Below are positions 1-5,011 of a stretch of DNA of 5,011 nt, one piece after another. Each line of letters begins with the position of its first letter. The first letter of the stretch is position 1. The translations under genes were made by a program, and so were the position numbers. The notes beneath the pieces are model-generated. The model made no database searches. It was not told the origin of the DNA and saw only the letters and a list, made by a program, of their open reading frames with translations. The stretch lies in NCBI RefSeq assembly GCF_938045595.1, contig NZ_CALIBB010000104.1, positions 1 through 5,011 on the forward strand. Reading direction: 5' to 3'. This DNA is from an uncultured Campylobacter sp. Lineage in GTDB: Bacteria; Campylobacterota; Campylobacteria; Campylobacterales; Campylobacteraceae.

Positions 1-1
1 A

Positions 2-3000
2 AGCAAAGAGGATCTTATCGTCAAAAGAGTCGCGAGAATGAATAATTCCACTAAACGAAAGGAATATTCAGATATAGTCATACTCTTTAAAAATTCTTCG
101 AACGACTCAATAACCCTAAGAGATGTTACCCATGGCAACTCAATAAACGAAAATAACGTTATAGAAACCTTTGAATTTAGCAATGGTGACAAGCTAAGCT
201 TTGAAGATATCAAAAAACTCTCTTTGATCGGTACCGACAATAGCGAAAACATTATAGGTTATGTCCATTCAAATAACATCATCAAAGGAGGTGGCGGAGA
301 CGACAAACTCTATGGCCAAGGCTGGAATGATACTATGTACGGCGGAGACGGAAACGATCTAATCGAAGGCGGTAGCGGCAATGATACCTTAATCGGAGAT
401 AAAGGAGATGATACCCTAAATGGTAGTGTAGGGAATGACACTTACGTATTCAATAAAGGTGATGGCAACGATACTATAGAGGATAGCGATGGAGCCGATA
501 CCCTTAAATTTGGAGAAGGGATTAGCAAAGAGGATCTGCTTATAAGTAGGGGTGCAGATAAAGATGATATCGTGATTAAATTTAAAAATAATACTGCCGA
601 TTCCATAACTTTAAAAAATGTTATTTATGAAAATAAAACTAGAATTAATGGCGCAATAGAGAACTTTGAATTTGCCAATGGGGATAAACTAAGCTTTAAA
701 GATATCAAAGAGCTACCTATGGTCGGTACCGATAGTGGAGAAGCCGTAAAGGGCTTTGACGATGCAAACAATACTCTTGTAGGCAGCGACGGAAACGACA
801 AACTATATGGTGGAGATGGTAACGATACTTTAATGGGGGGCGACGGTGAAGATGAGCTTCACGGCGGTATGGGAGATAATACTTTCATCGGTGGCAAGGG
901 AAACGATATTATTGAGGGCGGAAACGGCAACGATACCTATATTTTTAATAAAGGTGACGGAACCGATACCATAAAGGAAAACGGCAATATGTCGGATGTT
1001 CTTAAATTTGGAAAAGGTATAAGCAAAGAGGATCTTATAGTAACTAGAGGTAGCTACTATGGAGATATAACTATTAAATTTAAAAATAACGACACAGATT
1101 CTATAATACTTAAAGATGCTATTGTTAGGGGTTCCGCAGTGAATGGTGGTAACATAGATTATTTCGAATTCGAAAACGGTGATAAGCTAGAACTTGATGA
1201 CATTAAAAGACTATCTCTTCTCGGCACCGATCAAAACGATAAATTATCTGCCTATCACGATATGGATAATAACATCATAAAAGGTTTTGGAGGAGATGAT
1301 GTTATTGAAGGTGCAGGTACGGATGTTCTTGGAAGAGGACTGAAGGATACGATATACGGCGGGGAAGGTAACGACTCTATAAGTGGCTATGGCGGAGACG
1401 ATGTTCTTTACGGTGAGGAGGGAAATGATTCCATAGATGGAGGAGACGGTAACGATATTATAGTCGGCGGCAAAGGAGACGATATTCTTGATGGTGGAGA
1501 TGGCGACGATACCTATGTCTTCAATATTGGCGATGGAGCCGATATTATAGAGGAATCCGGAGGCGGAATGGATATTATAAAATTCGGCGAAGGTATCAAC
1601 AAGGAAGATATTATAATATCCAAAAGCAAAAGAGAGGAAGGGGATCGGGAACCTACTTGCCTAACGATCAAATTTAAAAACAACGATAAAGATTCCATAA
1701 CTTTACAAAGTGTCATTCGGGACAATAAACCAAGTCCTTATTACGCAGCGGTAAAGGCCTTACAGTTTGCTAATGGCGATAAGCTAAACTTTGAAGATAT
1801 TATTGCATTATCTTTAGTGGGAACCGATAAAAATGAAGCTATAAAAGGCTATAGCGACGCAAACAACACCATAGTGGGCAACGATGGAGACGATGAGCTT
1901 TACGGAGATAGGGGCGATGATGTCTTAATCGGCGGCAAGGGAGACGATATTTTAAGCGGCGGAGTCGGTGATGATACTTTTATTTTTAATAAAGGAGACG
2001 GTAACGACACAATAGTGGATGATTATACCAAATATAGCGACGATAAAGATAGTGATACTCTTAAATTTGGCGAAGGCATAAGCAAAGAGGATTTGATAGT
2101 TAAAAGAGCTAGAAACGACTATCCTAACGATAATTATCGAAATTATAAGGATTTCGTTATATCTCTTAAAAATTCTGCTGGAGATTCGATTACTTTACGA
2201 AATGCTACCGATCAAAATAGAACCAATGAAAATAACGCCGTAAAAACCTTTAAATTTGCCAATGGCGAAGAATTAGGAATTGAAGAGATTAAAAGATTAT
2301 CGCTTATCGGCACCGACGCAGACGATGATACGCTATACGGTTATAACGATATGGATAATATCATCAAGGGCGGAGATGGAAACGATACTTTAACCGGCGG
2401 CGGCGGAGTAGAAAATATCCTTGAAGGCGGCAGAGGCAATGACATACTAAAGGGAGGCTATAGAAGTTACGGTGAAGAGATCAAGGGCAAAAATACTTTC
2501 GTTTTTTCTAAAGGCGACGGCAAGGATACGATAACGAGTATTAACAATGGGGATTTGATTAAATTTAAAGATTTAAATAAGGAGGATGTTAAATTTGAAC
2601 TAGATTTAGTAAATAAAACTCTTCTAATATCAAGCACCGTTTCAAACGATACCGTATTAATAGAGGACTATAGCACTACCTCGGGGTATAATTATGAAAA
2701 AAGGCGTAATTTTGTGACAAACCTAAATATCGAATTTAAAGACGGCATCACTTTAAATAATGACTTTATCTTAAAAAACGCCAAGCTCAAAGGTGATGCA
2801 AACACTATGATAGGAGGCAAGGAAGATAATGTCTTTACCTATGACGGAGGAGCAAAAACCATAATGGATCTTGGAGGATACGATAAGGTCATATATAAAA
2901 ATCCCGTAAAAAGAGTCCGCTATGATTACGGCGAGAACGGTTCGGATGACCTCAAGCTCATCATCACTCCGGCGGATCCCAATGCCAAAAATGATATCTT

Positions 3001-3682
3001 GGAGGTAAAAGGCTTTTTTAGCAATAGAAATAACGTCATAGAGGAATTTCATATAGGCAAATATCTAAATATCAAGGCGGCGGATATATTTAAGGCTTTC
3101 GGTATGGATTATGAGACGAATAATGCCAAAGCGGCTTCTTTAGCAAGCACTACGGAGACATTTTTGCCAGCCGCAAAACCCGCTGCTTTAGCGATGAATG
3201 CCGAGCTAGACATAGATAACGAAACTCAATCGTCGCCATTCTTGAAAAACTCGGATGAAGTAAAGCCCGCGGCACTTTTACAGGCAGGCTCTACATCCTC
3301 TACCAATAGCGATAAAAACGAAGTCTCATCTGCCTCAAAAGAAACCAATGGACACGATTTAAATTCCAAATCCGGTTGGGATATGATTCTAGGTAACGGC
3401 GATAAAGATGGGTTGAAAGCTATCGTTTCAAAGTATTGCGATGATTCAAATTTAAACGCCCCTGATCTAAATTCTGCTCTTAACGCTAACAGCACTGCAG
3501 CAGATCTAAGCTCTACCTCTAATATTGTCAAAGAAGAGGCTTTGAAAGATAACTCATTCTTGAGCCAAGATACGGTAAATAAGATCATCGAGCAGCTAAA
3601 TATATACGCTGACGGCTCTGAAGCTTTGGAATTTAACCAAAAAGATATTCGCAAGGATGATATTCAGGTTTATATGAGTTAA
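2..3682 (+). CDS. Giant modular RTX calcium-binding protein, 3' part (start upstream of window)
   Basis: This is the C-terminal 1226 residues of a hemolysin-type calcium-binding (RTX) protein. Nonapeptides of the GGxGxDxxx type (for example YGGDGNDLI, IGGKGDDIL) occur in five blocks at residues about 96-150, 261-315, 428-507, 626-662 and 790-835. In this family they fold into Ca2+-bound beta-rolls after export by a type I secretion system. Between blocks lies a conserved segment with ISKEDL, FKNNxxDSITL, FANGDKLSFEDIKxLSLIGTD and GYxDxNN, like the hemolysin-type calcium-binding-related domain. No catalytic domain (lipase, protease, adenylate cyclase) is visible, so adhesin, surface-layer or matrix protein is more likely than enzyme, but an upstream domain cannot be excluded. 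The reading frame is open from base 2 and already reads SKEDLIVKRVAR. The ATG at 38 lacks a ribosome binding site and sits inside a conserved module, so it is not the start. Residues from about 1040 form a Ser/Ala/Asn-rich tail probably holding the uncleaved C-terminal secretion signal. Only two cysteines are visible. No secretion genes lie in the window. Confidence 0.93.
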   Translation, partial: SKEDLIVKRVARMNNSTKRKEYSDIVILFKNSSNDSITLRDVTHGNSINENNVIETFEFSNGDKLSFEDIKKLSLIGTDNSENIIGYVHSNNIIKGGGGDDKLYGQGWNDTMYGGDGNDLIEGGSGNDTLIGDKGDDTLNGSVGNDTYVFNKGDGNDTIEDSDGADTLKFGEGISKEDLLISRGADKDDIVIKFKNNTADSITLKNVIYENKTRINGAIENFEFANGDKLSFKDIKELPMVGTDSGEAVKGFDDANNTLVGSDGNDKLYGGDGNDTLMGGDGEDELHGGMGDNTFIGGKGNDIIEGGNGNDTYIFNKGDGTDTIKENGNMSDVLKFGKGISKEDLIVTRGSYYGDITIKFKNNDTDSIILKDAIVRGSAVNGGNIDYFEFENGDKLELDDIKRLSLLGTDQNDKLSAYHDMDNNIIKGFGGDDVIEGAGTDVLGRGLKDTIYGGEGNDSISGYGGDDVLYGEEGNDSIDGGDGNDIIVGGKGDDILDGGDGDDTYVFNIGDGADIIEESGGGMDIIKFGEGINKEDIIISKSKREEGDREPTCLTIKFKNNDKDSITLQSVIRDNKPSPYYAAVKALQFANGDKLNFEDIIALSLVGTDKNEAIKGYSDANNTIVGNDGDDELYGDRGDDVLIGGKGDDILSGGVGDDTFIFNKGDGNDTIVDDYTKYSDDKDSDTLKFGEGISKEDLIVKRARNDYPNDNYRNYKDFVISLKNSAGDSITLRNATDQNRTNENNAVKTFKFANGEELGIEEIKRLSLIGTDADDDTLYGYNDMDNIIKGGDGNDTLTGGGGVENILEGGRGNDILKGGYRSYGEEIKGKNTFVFSKGDGKDTITSINNGDLIKFKDLNKEDVKFELDLVNKTLLISSTVSNDTVLIEDYSTTSGYNYEKRRNFVTNLNIEFKDGITLNNDFILKNAKLKGDANTMIGGKEDNVFTYDGGAKTIMDLGGYDKVIYKNPVKRVRYDYGENGSDDLKLIITPADPNAKNDILEVKGFFSNRNNVIEEFHIGKYLNIKAADIFKAFGMDYETNNAKAASLASTTETFLPAAKPAALAMNAELDIDNETQSSPFLKNSDEVKPAALLQAGSTSSTNSDKNEVSSASKETNGHDLNSKSGWDMILGNGDKDGLKAIVSKYCDDSNLNAPDLNSALNANSTAADLSSTSNIVKEEALKDNSFLSQDTVNKIIEQLNIYADGSEALEFNQKDIRKDDIQVYMS
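287..451 (+). repeat. RTX beta-roll block 1
   Basis: About six nonapeptide units, from GGGGDDKLYG to the closing NDTYVF. One unit is imperfect (GQGWNDTMY), with Trp in the loop where a small or acidic residue is usual. The block ends in the recurring cap NDTYVFNKGDGNDTI that also closes other blocks. Confidence 0.85.
782..946 (+). repeat. RTX beta-roll block 2
   Basis: Six nonapeptide units from GSDGNDKLYGG to NDTYIF, exactly the same length (165 bases) as block 1. The fourth unit reads GGMGDNTFI, with the D and N of the usual ND pair swapped. The cap is NKGDGTDTI. Confidence 0.85.
1283..1522 (+). repeat. RTX beta-roll block 3 (longest)
   Basis: About nine units from GFGGDDVIEG to DDTYVF, the longest block visible. 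Its second and third units are degenerate (GAGTDVLGRGLKDTIYG). The six units after them are near canonical, ending GGKGDDILDGGDGDDTYVF. The extra units account for most of the added length of this module. Confidence 0.85.
1877..1987 (+). repeat. RTX beta-roll block 4 (shortest canonical)
   Basis: Four units, GNDGDDELYGDRGDDVLIGG followed by KGDDILSGGVGDDTFIF. All keep the Asp at the calcium-binding position. The block is followed by an enlarged acidic linker (DDYTKYSDDKDSDTLKFGEG). Confidence 0.85.
2369..2506 (+). repeat. RTX beta-roll block 5 (decaying)
   Basis: It starts with a canonical GGDGNDTLTGG unit, then becomes irregular: GGGVENILEGG, GGRGNDILKGG, and an insertion GGYRSYGEEIKGKNTFVF before the cap SKGDGKDTI. 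Loss of regular spacing here marks the transition to the C-terminal region, where RTX units are almost gone. Confidence 0.75.
3113..3679 (+). other. Low-complexity C-terminal tail of the RTX protein
   Basis: The last about 190 residues are rich in Ser, Ala, Asn, Asp and Lys and carry no nonapeptides. Short internal echoes are visible (AAKPAALAM and EVKPAALLQ). A single Cys occurs in SKYCDDSN. The final segment (DTVNKIIEQLNIYADGSEAL, then FNQKDIRKDDIQVYMS) has a likely amphipathic helix and a polar end. Type I substrates normally carry an uncleaved export signal in about their last 60 residues, so this is the expected place for it. The assignment is by position, not by a diagnostic motif. Confidence 0.55.
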
Positions 3683-3702
3683 GGCTTAAGGGTTATGCCT
3701 TA
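3680..3702 (+). other. Small inverted repeat overlapping the RTX stop codon
   Basis: TAAGGC (3680-3685, starting with the stop codon) can pair with GCCTTA (3697-3702) around an 11-base loop. The stem is only 6 bp and no T-run follows directly, so it is at most a weak transcript-end structure. Confidence 0.3.
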
Positions 3703-3707
3703 GTATT

Positions 3708-3717
3708 ATGCCGGCAT
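3708..3717. other. 10-base palindrome ATGCCGGCAT
   Basis: A perfect self-complementary decamer lies between the RTX stop codon and the large hairpin. Its ATGCC half could also pair with other GGCAT copies nearby. It could be a protein-binding site or chance; no function is assigned. Confidence 0.25.
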
Positions 3718-3761
3718 TTCATTTCACTCGCTAGCATATCGCTTTGTAGATCGATAATTTA

Positions 3762-3798
3762 TATGGGGCGGCATCATATTTTAAGATGCCGCCCCATA
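3762..3798 (+). terminator. Strong 14-bp hairpin, probable transcription terminator of the RTX gene
   Basis: TATGGGGCGGCATC (3762-3775) is perfectly complementary to GATGCCGCCCCATA (3785-3798), with a 9-base AT loop. The GC-rich stem stands out in AT-rich surroundings, 80 bases after the RTX stop codon. On the + strand it is followed only by GATTTATAT, not a clean T-run, and the minus strand has no better tract. It is therefore either a non-canonical intrinsic terminator or a transcript-stabilising 3' structure. An in-frame ATG inside the left arm belongs to a 60-codon chance frame, not a gene. Confidence 0.68.
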
Positions 3799-4195
3799 GA
3801 TTTATATCCTCAAAACCATAGCAAACGCATGATTAAATTTAATGTAGTAAATTTAAAATGCTCCCTGCACGAAATATATCACAATTCCTCAAATATCTCT
3901 ATCCTTAGACAGGTTTTTACGCTTGTGGCCTTTGTCCCTCATTAAAGAACCCACAAAAAGAAGAAAGCCGATTCTGCAATTTTACAAGTTTTTGCCCTTT
4001 ACGCTCTTCAAATCCCAACTCACATATGCCCTTCAGCTGCAATATCTAGTTCAAAACCAACCCCGGAATTCTCCATCCCCAATCCTAAAAATGAACGCTT
4101 TCCTCCCTGATATCCCTCCTATCCCCTCCCTCTCATACCCTCAAAATATCCCACAATATCATACTACCATTCTCTATCACCAAGCCCTTTTATAA
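3799..4195. other. Non-coding spacer, C/T-rich in its second half
   Basis: No convincing gene is seen on either strand. The open frames at 3763-3945 and 3923-4195 (+) have no plausible ribosome binding site, start in a hairpin or at a TTG, and encode compositionally odd peptides (the second is rich in Pro, Leu, Gln and Tyr). From about 4050 to 4195 the + strand is strongly enriched in C and T and poor in G, unlike both flanking genes. The stretch may be a decayed gene remnant or simple non-coding DNA. Confidence 0.5.
3833..3856. other. AT-rich inverted and direct repeat
   Basis: TTAAATTT (3833-3840) and AAATTTAA (3849-3856) form an 8-bp inverted repeat with an 8-base spacer. TAAATTTAA also occurs as a direct repeat (3834-3842 and 3848-3856), 14 bases apart. 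A related TTAAATTTA lies at 4577-4585, between the promoter and start of the next gene. Such words are frequent in AT-rich genomes, so an operator role is only a possibility. Confidence 0.3.
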
Positions 4196-4535
4196 GAAAC
4201 GATGAAGCCCCATAGAAACTATGAATCTACTGAAAAGACAATAAGGTTGTTGAAAAAATAGAGCTTTTGAAAGGGCAATAAAGCGCAATGATGCTTCTGA
4301 GAAGACAATGAACCTATCGAAAAATAACGAAGCATAATAAGGCTTCTGAAAGACAACGAAGCTACCTAAAGACAATGAGGTTTTTGAAAAGACAATGAAA
4401 TACAATAATAAAACCTTTGAAAAACAATGACTTAAGACAACGAAGTACAATAAGACCTTTAAAAAAACGATGAGCCTTCTAAAGACAACGAAGCTATTGA
4501 AAGACAACAAAGCTGCATAAAAATAATGAATCTCC
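4196..4535. repeat. Degenerate tandem repeat tract, about 15 units of 15-33 bases
   Basis: The + strand is a run of related units built on GAAAGACAAYGAAGCTNYT. Unit starts are at about 4196, 4215, 4232, 4252, 4269, 4299, 4319, 4348, 4368, 4386, 4419, 4434, 4461, 4481, 4499 and 4519. Most units are 17-20 bases. Four longer ones (starting 4269, 4319, 4386 and 4434; 27-33 bases) carry an extra CAATAA-like segment before the CTTCT/CCTTT end. The clearest copies are at 4349-4364 and 4481-4496, which share 16 identical bases, and the unit at 4499-4518. The tract ends just before the promoter of the next gene. The minus strand is open for 115 codons through it (4190-4537, TTG start), but unit lengths are mostly not multiples of three and T-rich DNA avoids stop codons, so coding is doubtful. 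Confidence 0.7.
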
Positions 4536-4556
4536 AAGCTTTTTTATTTTCCCCGT

Positions 4557-4562
4557 TATAAT
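4557..4562 (+). promoter_or_regulatory. Sigma70-type -10 box for the downstream gene
   Basis: A perfect TATAAT follows a T-rich run (TTTTTTATTTT, 4540-4550), with no TTGACA at the expected distance. This is the usual layout of vegetative promoters in Campylobacter, where a periodic T-rich region replaces the -35. Transcription would start near 4568-4570 and give a leader of about 45 bases before the ATG at 4614. Confidence 0.7.
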
Positions 4563-4601
4563 AGACCAGTAATCTTTTAAATTTACCACAAAATCTATCA
4601 C

Positions 4602-4608
4602 AAAGGAG
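4602..4608 (+). promoter_or_regulatory. Shine-Dalgarno AAAGGAG deciding the 4614 start
   Basis: AAAGGAG lies 5 bases before the ATG at 4614, a near-ideal match and spacing. Together with the -10 box it fixes this ATG as the start of the partial gene that follows. Confidence 0.85.
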
Positions 4609-4613
4609 CAGCT

Positions 4614-5011
4614 ATGCATTACGAAAATCTTTTAAGAGTCAAGAAAGGTATAAAGGTCTTTAACGACAAAGCTCAAGAAACTGCTAATCAGAATGAGCTT
4701 ATATGGCTAGTAAATACCTTTATCTCATATATTAGTAGAGCAAGGCATGATAAGAAAAGAGCGGATAATGCACTTAATGGTATATTGCACTATTACAAAG
4801 ATATGAAAGTAGATAAAAGAGCCTTAAGCGAAGTAGTAAATAAAGAGTATAAAAAGCTACTAGGCCCAAAGAAAAAACCGACCAAATCAAAAATAGCAGA
4901 TTATAAGGATTGCTTAAAATCCCTACATAAAAGCGGCCATAGCTATCAAAAAATAGCGGATATTCTATGGAAACGCTACGGCATACAAACCAGTAAATCA
5001 AGCGTAGCAAG
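4614..5011 (+). CDS. Putative helix-turn-helix protein, 5' part (runs off the window)
   Basis: The first 132 residues of a Lys-rich, soluble-looking protein are visible, starting MHYENLLRVKKGIKVFNDKA; no stop is reached by the window edge. There is no signal peptide or membrane segment. Residues about 1-83 look largely helical (ELIWLVNTFISYISRARHDK, then ALNGILHYYKDMKVDKRALS). A basic hinge (GPKKKPTKSK, 84-93) follows. Residues about 106-131 (KSGHSYQKIADILWKRYGIQ, then TSKSSVA) fit a helix-turn-helix: SYQKIADIL as the first helix, a turn at RYGIQ, and TSKSSVA opening the recognition helix. This is the pattern seen in resolvase-type and small plasmid or phage DNA-binding proteins. I do not recognise the family. 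A role in regulation, plasmid maintenance or mobilisation is possible but unproven. It has its own promoter and ribosome binding site and follows the repeat tract directly, so binding to those repeats is an attractive guess. Confidence 0.85.
   Translation, partial: MHYENLLRVKKGIKVFNDKAQETANQNELIWLVNTFISYISRARHDKKRADNALNGILHYYKDMKVDKRALSEVVNKEYKKLLGPKKKPTKSKIADYKDCLKSLHKSGHSYQKIADILWKRYGIQTSKSSVA

Larger units (their letters stand above)
2..3100 (+). repeat. Tandem protein modules of the RTX gene (five full plus decayed copies)
   Basis: The SKED-type motif that opens each module starts at bases 2, 524, 1022, 1598, 2081 and, as NKED, 2576. Periods are therefore 522, 498, 576, 483 and 495 bases (174, 166, 192, 161 and 165 residues), all in frame. 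A seventh, strongly diverged copy begins near 2882 (DKVIYKNP, then DDLKLIITP, NDILEVKGF and NVIEEFHIG, matching the positions of DTLKFGEG, DIVIKFKNN, DSITLKNV and AIENFEFAN). Conservation is mainly at protein level, but some stretches match closely in DNA: 18 bases starting at 1 and at 1021 are identical. Length differences come mostly from the number of nonapeptides per block. This suggests growth by in-frame duplication followed by divergence (inference). Confidence 0.88.

Noticed and set aside
1513..1725. Minus-strand 70-codon open frame inside the RTX gene
   Set aside because: It is antisense to a clear RTX coding region, and its Ser/Ile/Pro-rich product is the mirror of Gly/Asp/Ile repeat codons.
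2771..3052. Minus-strand 93-codon open frame inside the RTX gene
   Set aside because: It lies antisense to the terminal RTX modules, with no ribosome binding site or recognisable domain.
3226..3654. Minus-strand 142-codon open frame opposite the RTX tail
   Set aside because: It is the antisense shadow of a Ser/Ala/Asn-rich tail, whose codon composition keeps the opposite strand open.
3763..3945. Plus-strand 60-codon open frame after the RTX gene
   Set aside because: Its ATG lies inside the left arm of the hairpin, no Shine-Dalgarno precedes it, and the peptide shows no recognisable feature.
3923..4195. Plus-strand 90-codon open frame
   Set aside because: It starts at TTG without a ribosome binding site, and its Pro/Leu/Gln/Tyr-rich composition simply follows the C/T-rich DNA.
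4196..4535. CRISPR array
   Set aside because: Units are degenerate and of variable length, with no constant repeat separated by unique spacers of fixed size.
4509..4550. Possible terminator ending in the T-run at 4540-4550
   Set aside because: The only stem (AAAGCT at 4509-4514 with AGCTTT at 4537-4542) is 6 bp around a 22-base loop. The T-run is better explained as the upstream part of the promoter.
4774..5010. Minus-strand open frame at the right edge
   Set aside because: It is antisense to the well-supported gene at 4614, which has both a promoter and a ribosome binding site.

Overview
The window looks like a low-GC Gram-negative chromosome or plasmid, most probably a Campylobacter or close relative in the Campylobacterota. 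This rests on AT-rich DNA, codon preference for AAA, ATA, AGA and AGC, many TAAATTTA-type words, a TATAAT -10 box behind a T-rich tract instead of a clear -35, and a general resemblance to the large 'calcium-binding' RTX proteins of oral campylobacters. The assignment is inference; no rRNA or housekeeping marker is present.

Bases 2-3682 (+) are the 3' part of one very large RTX (hemolysin-type calcium-binding) gene whose start lies upstream. The first in-frame ATG (38) is internal, because a conserved module motif (SKEDLIVKR) is already being read from base 2. The visible 1226 residues are built from modules of about 161-192 residues. Each has a conserved non-RTX segment (ISKEDL ... FKNNxxDSITL ... 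FANGDKLSFEDI ... LSLIGTD) followed by a Gly/Asp-rich nonapeptide beta-roll block. Towards the C terminus the modules decay. The protein ends in a Ser/Ala/Asn-rich tail, as expected for a type I secreted surface or extracellular protein.

Bases 3683-4613 carry no convincing gene. They hold a small inverted repeat over the RTX stop codon, a 10-base palindrome, a perfect 14-bp hairpin (3762-3798, likely terminator), an AT-rich inverted repeat, a C/T-rich stretch (about 4050-4195), and a tract of degenerate repeats of about 15-33 bases (4196-4535). A sigma70-type -10 box (4557-4562) and a strong Shine-Dalgarno (4602-4608) then lead into the next gene.

Bases 4614-5011 (+) are the 5' part of a small basic protein with a probable helix-turn-helix at the right edge. 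Its function is not recognised. It has its own promoter and is separated from the RTX gene by a terminator-like hairpin, so the two are probably not co-transcribed. The most unusual signal is the 4196-4535 repeat tract directly upstream of this putative DNA-binding gene.
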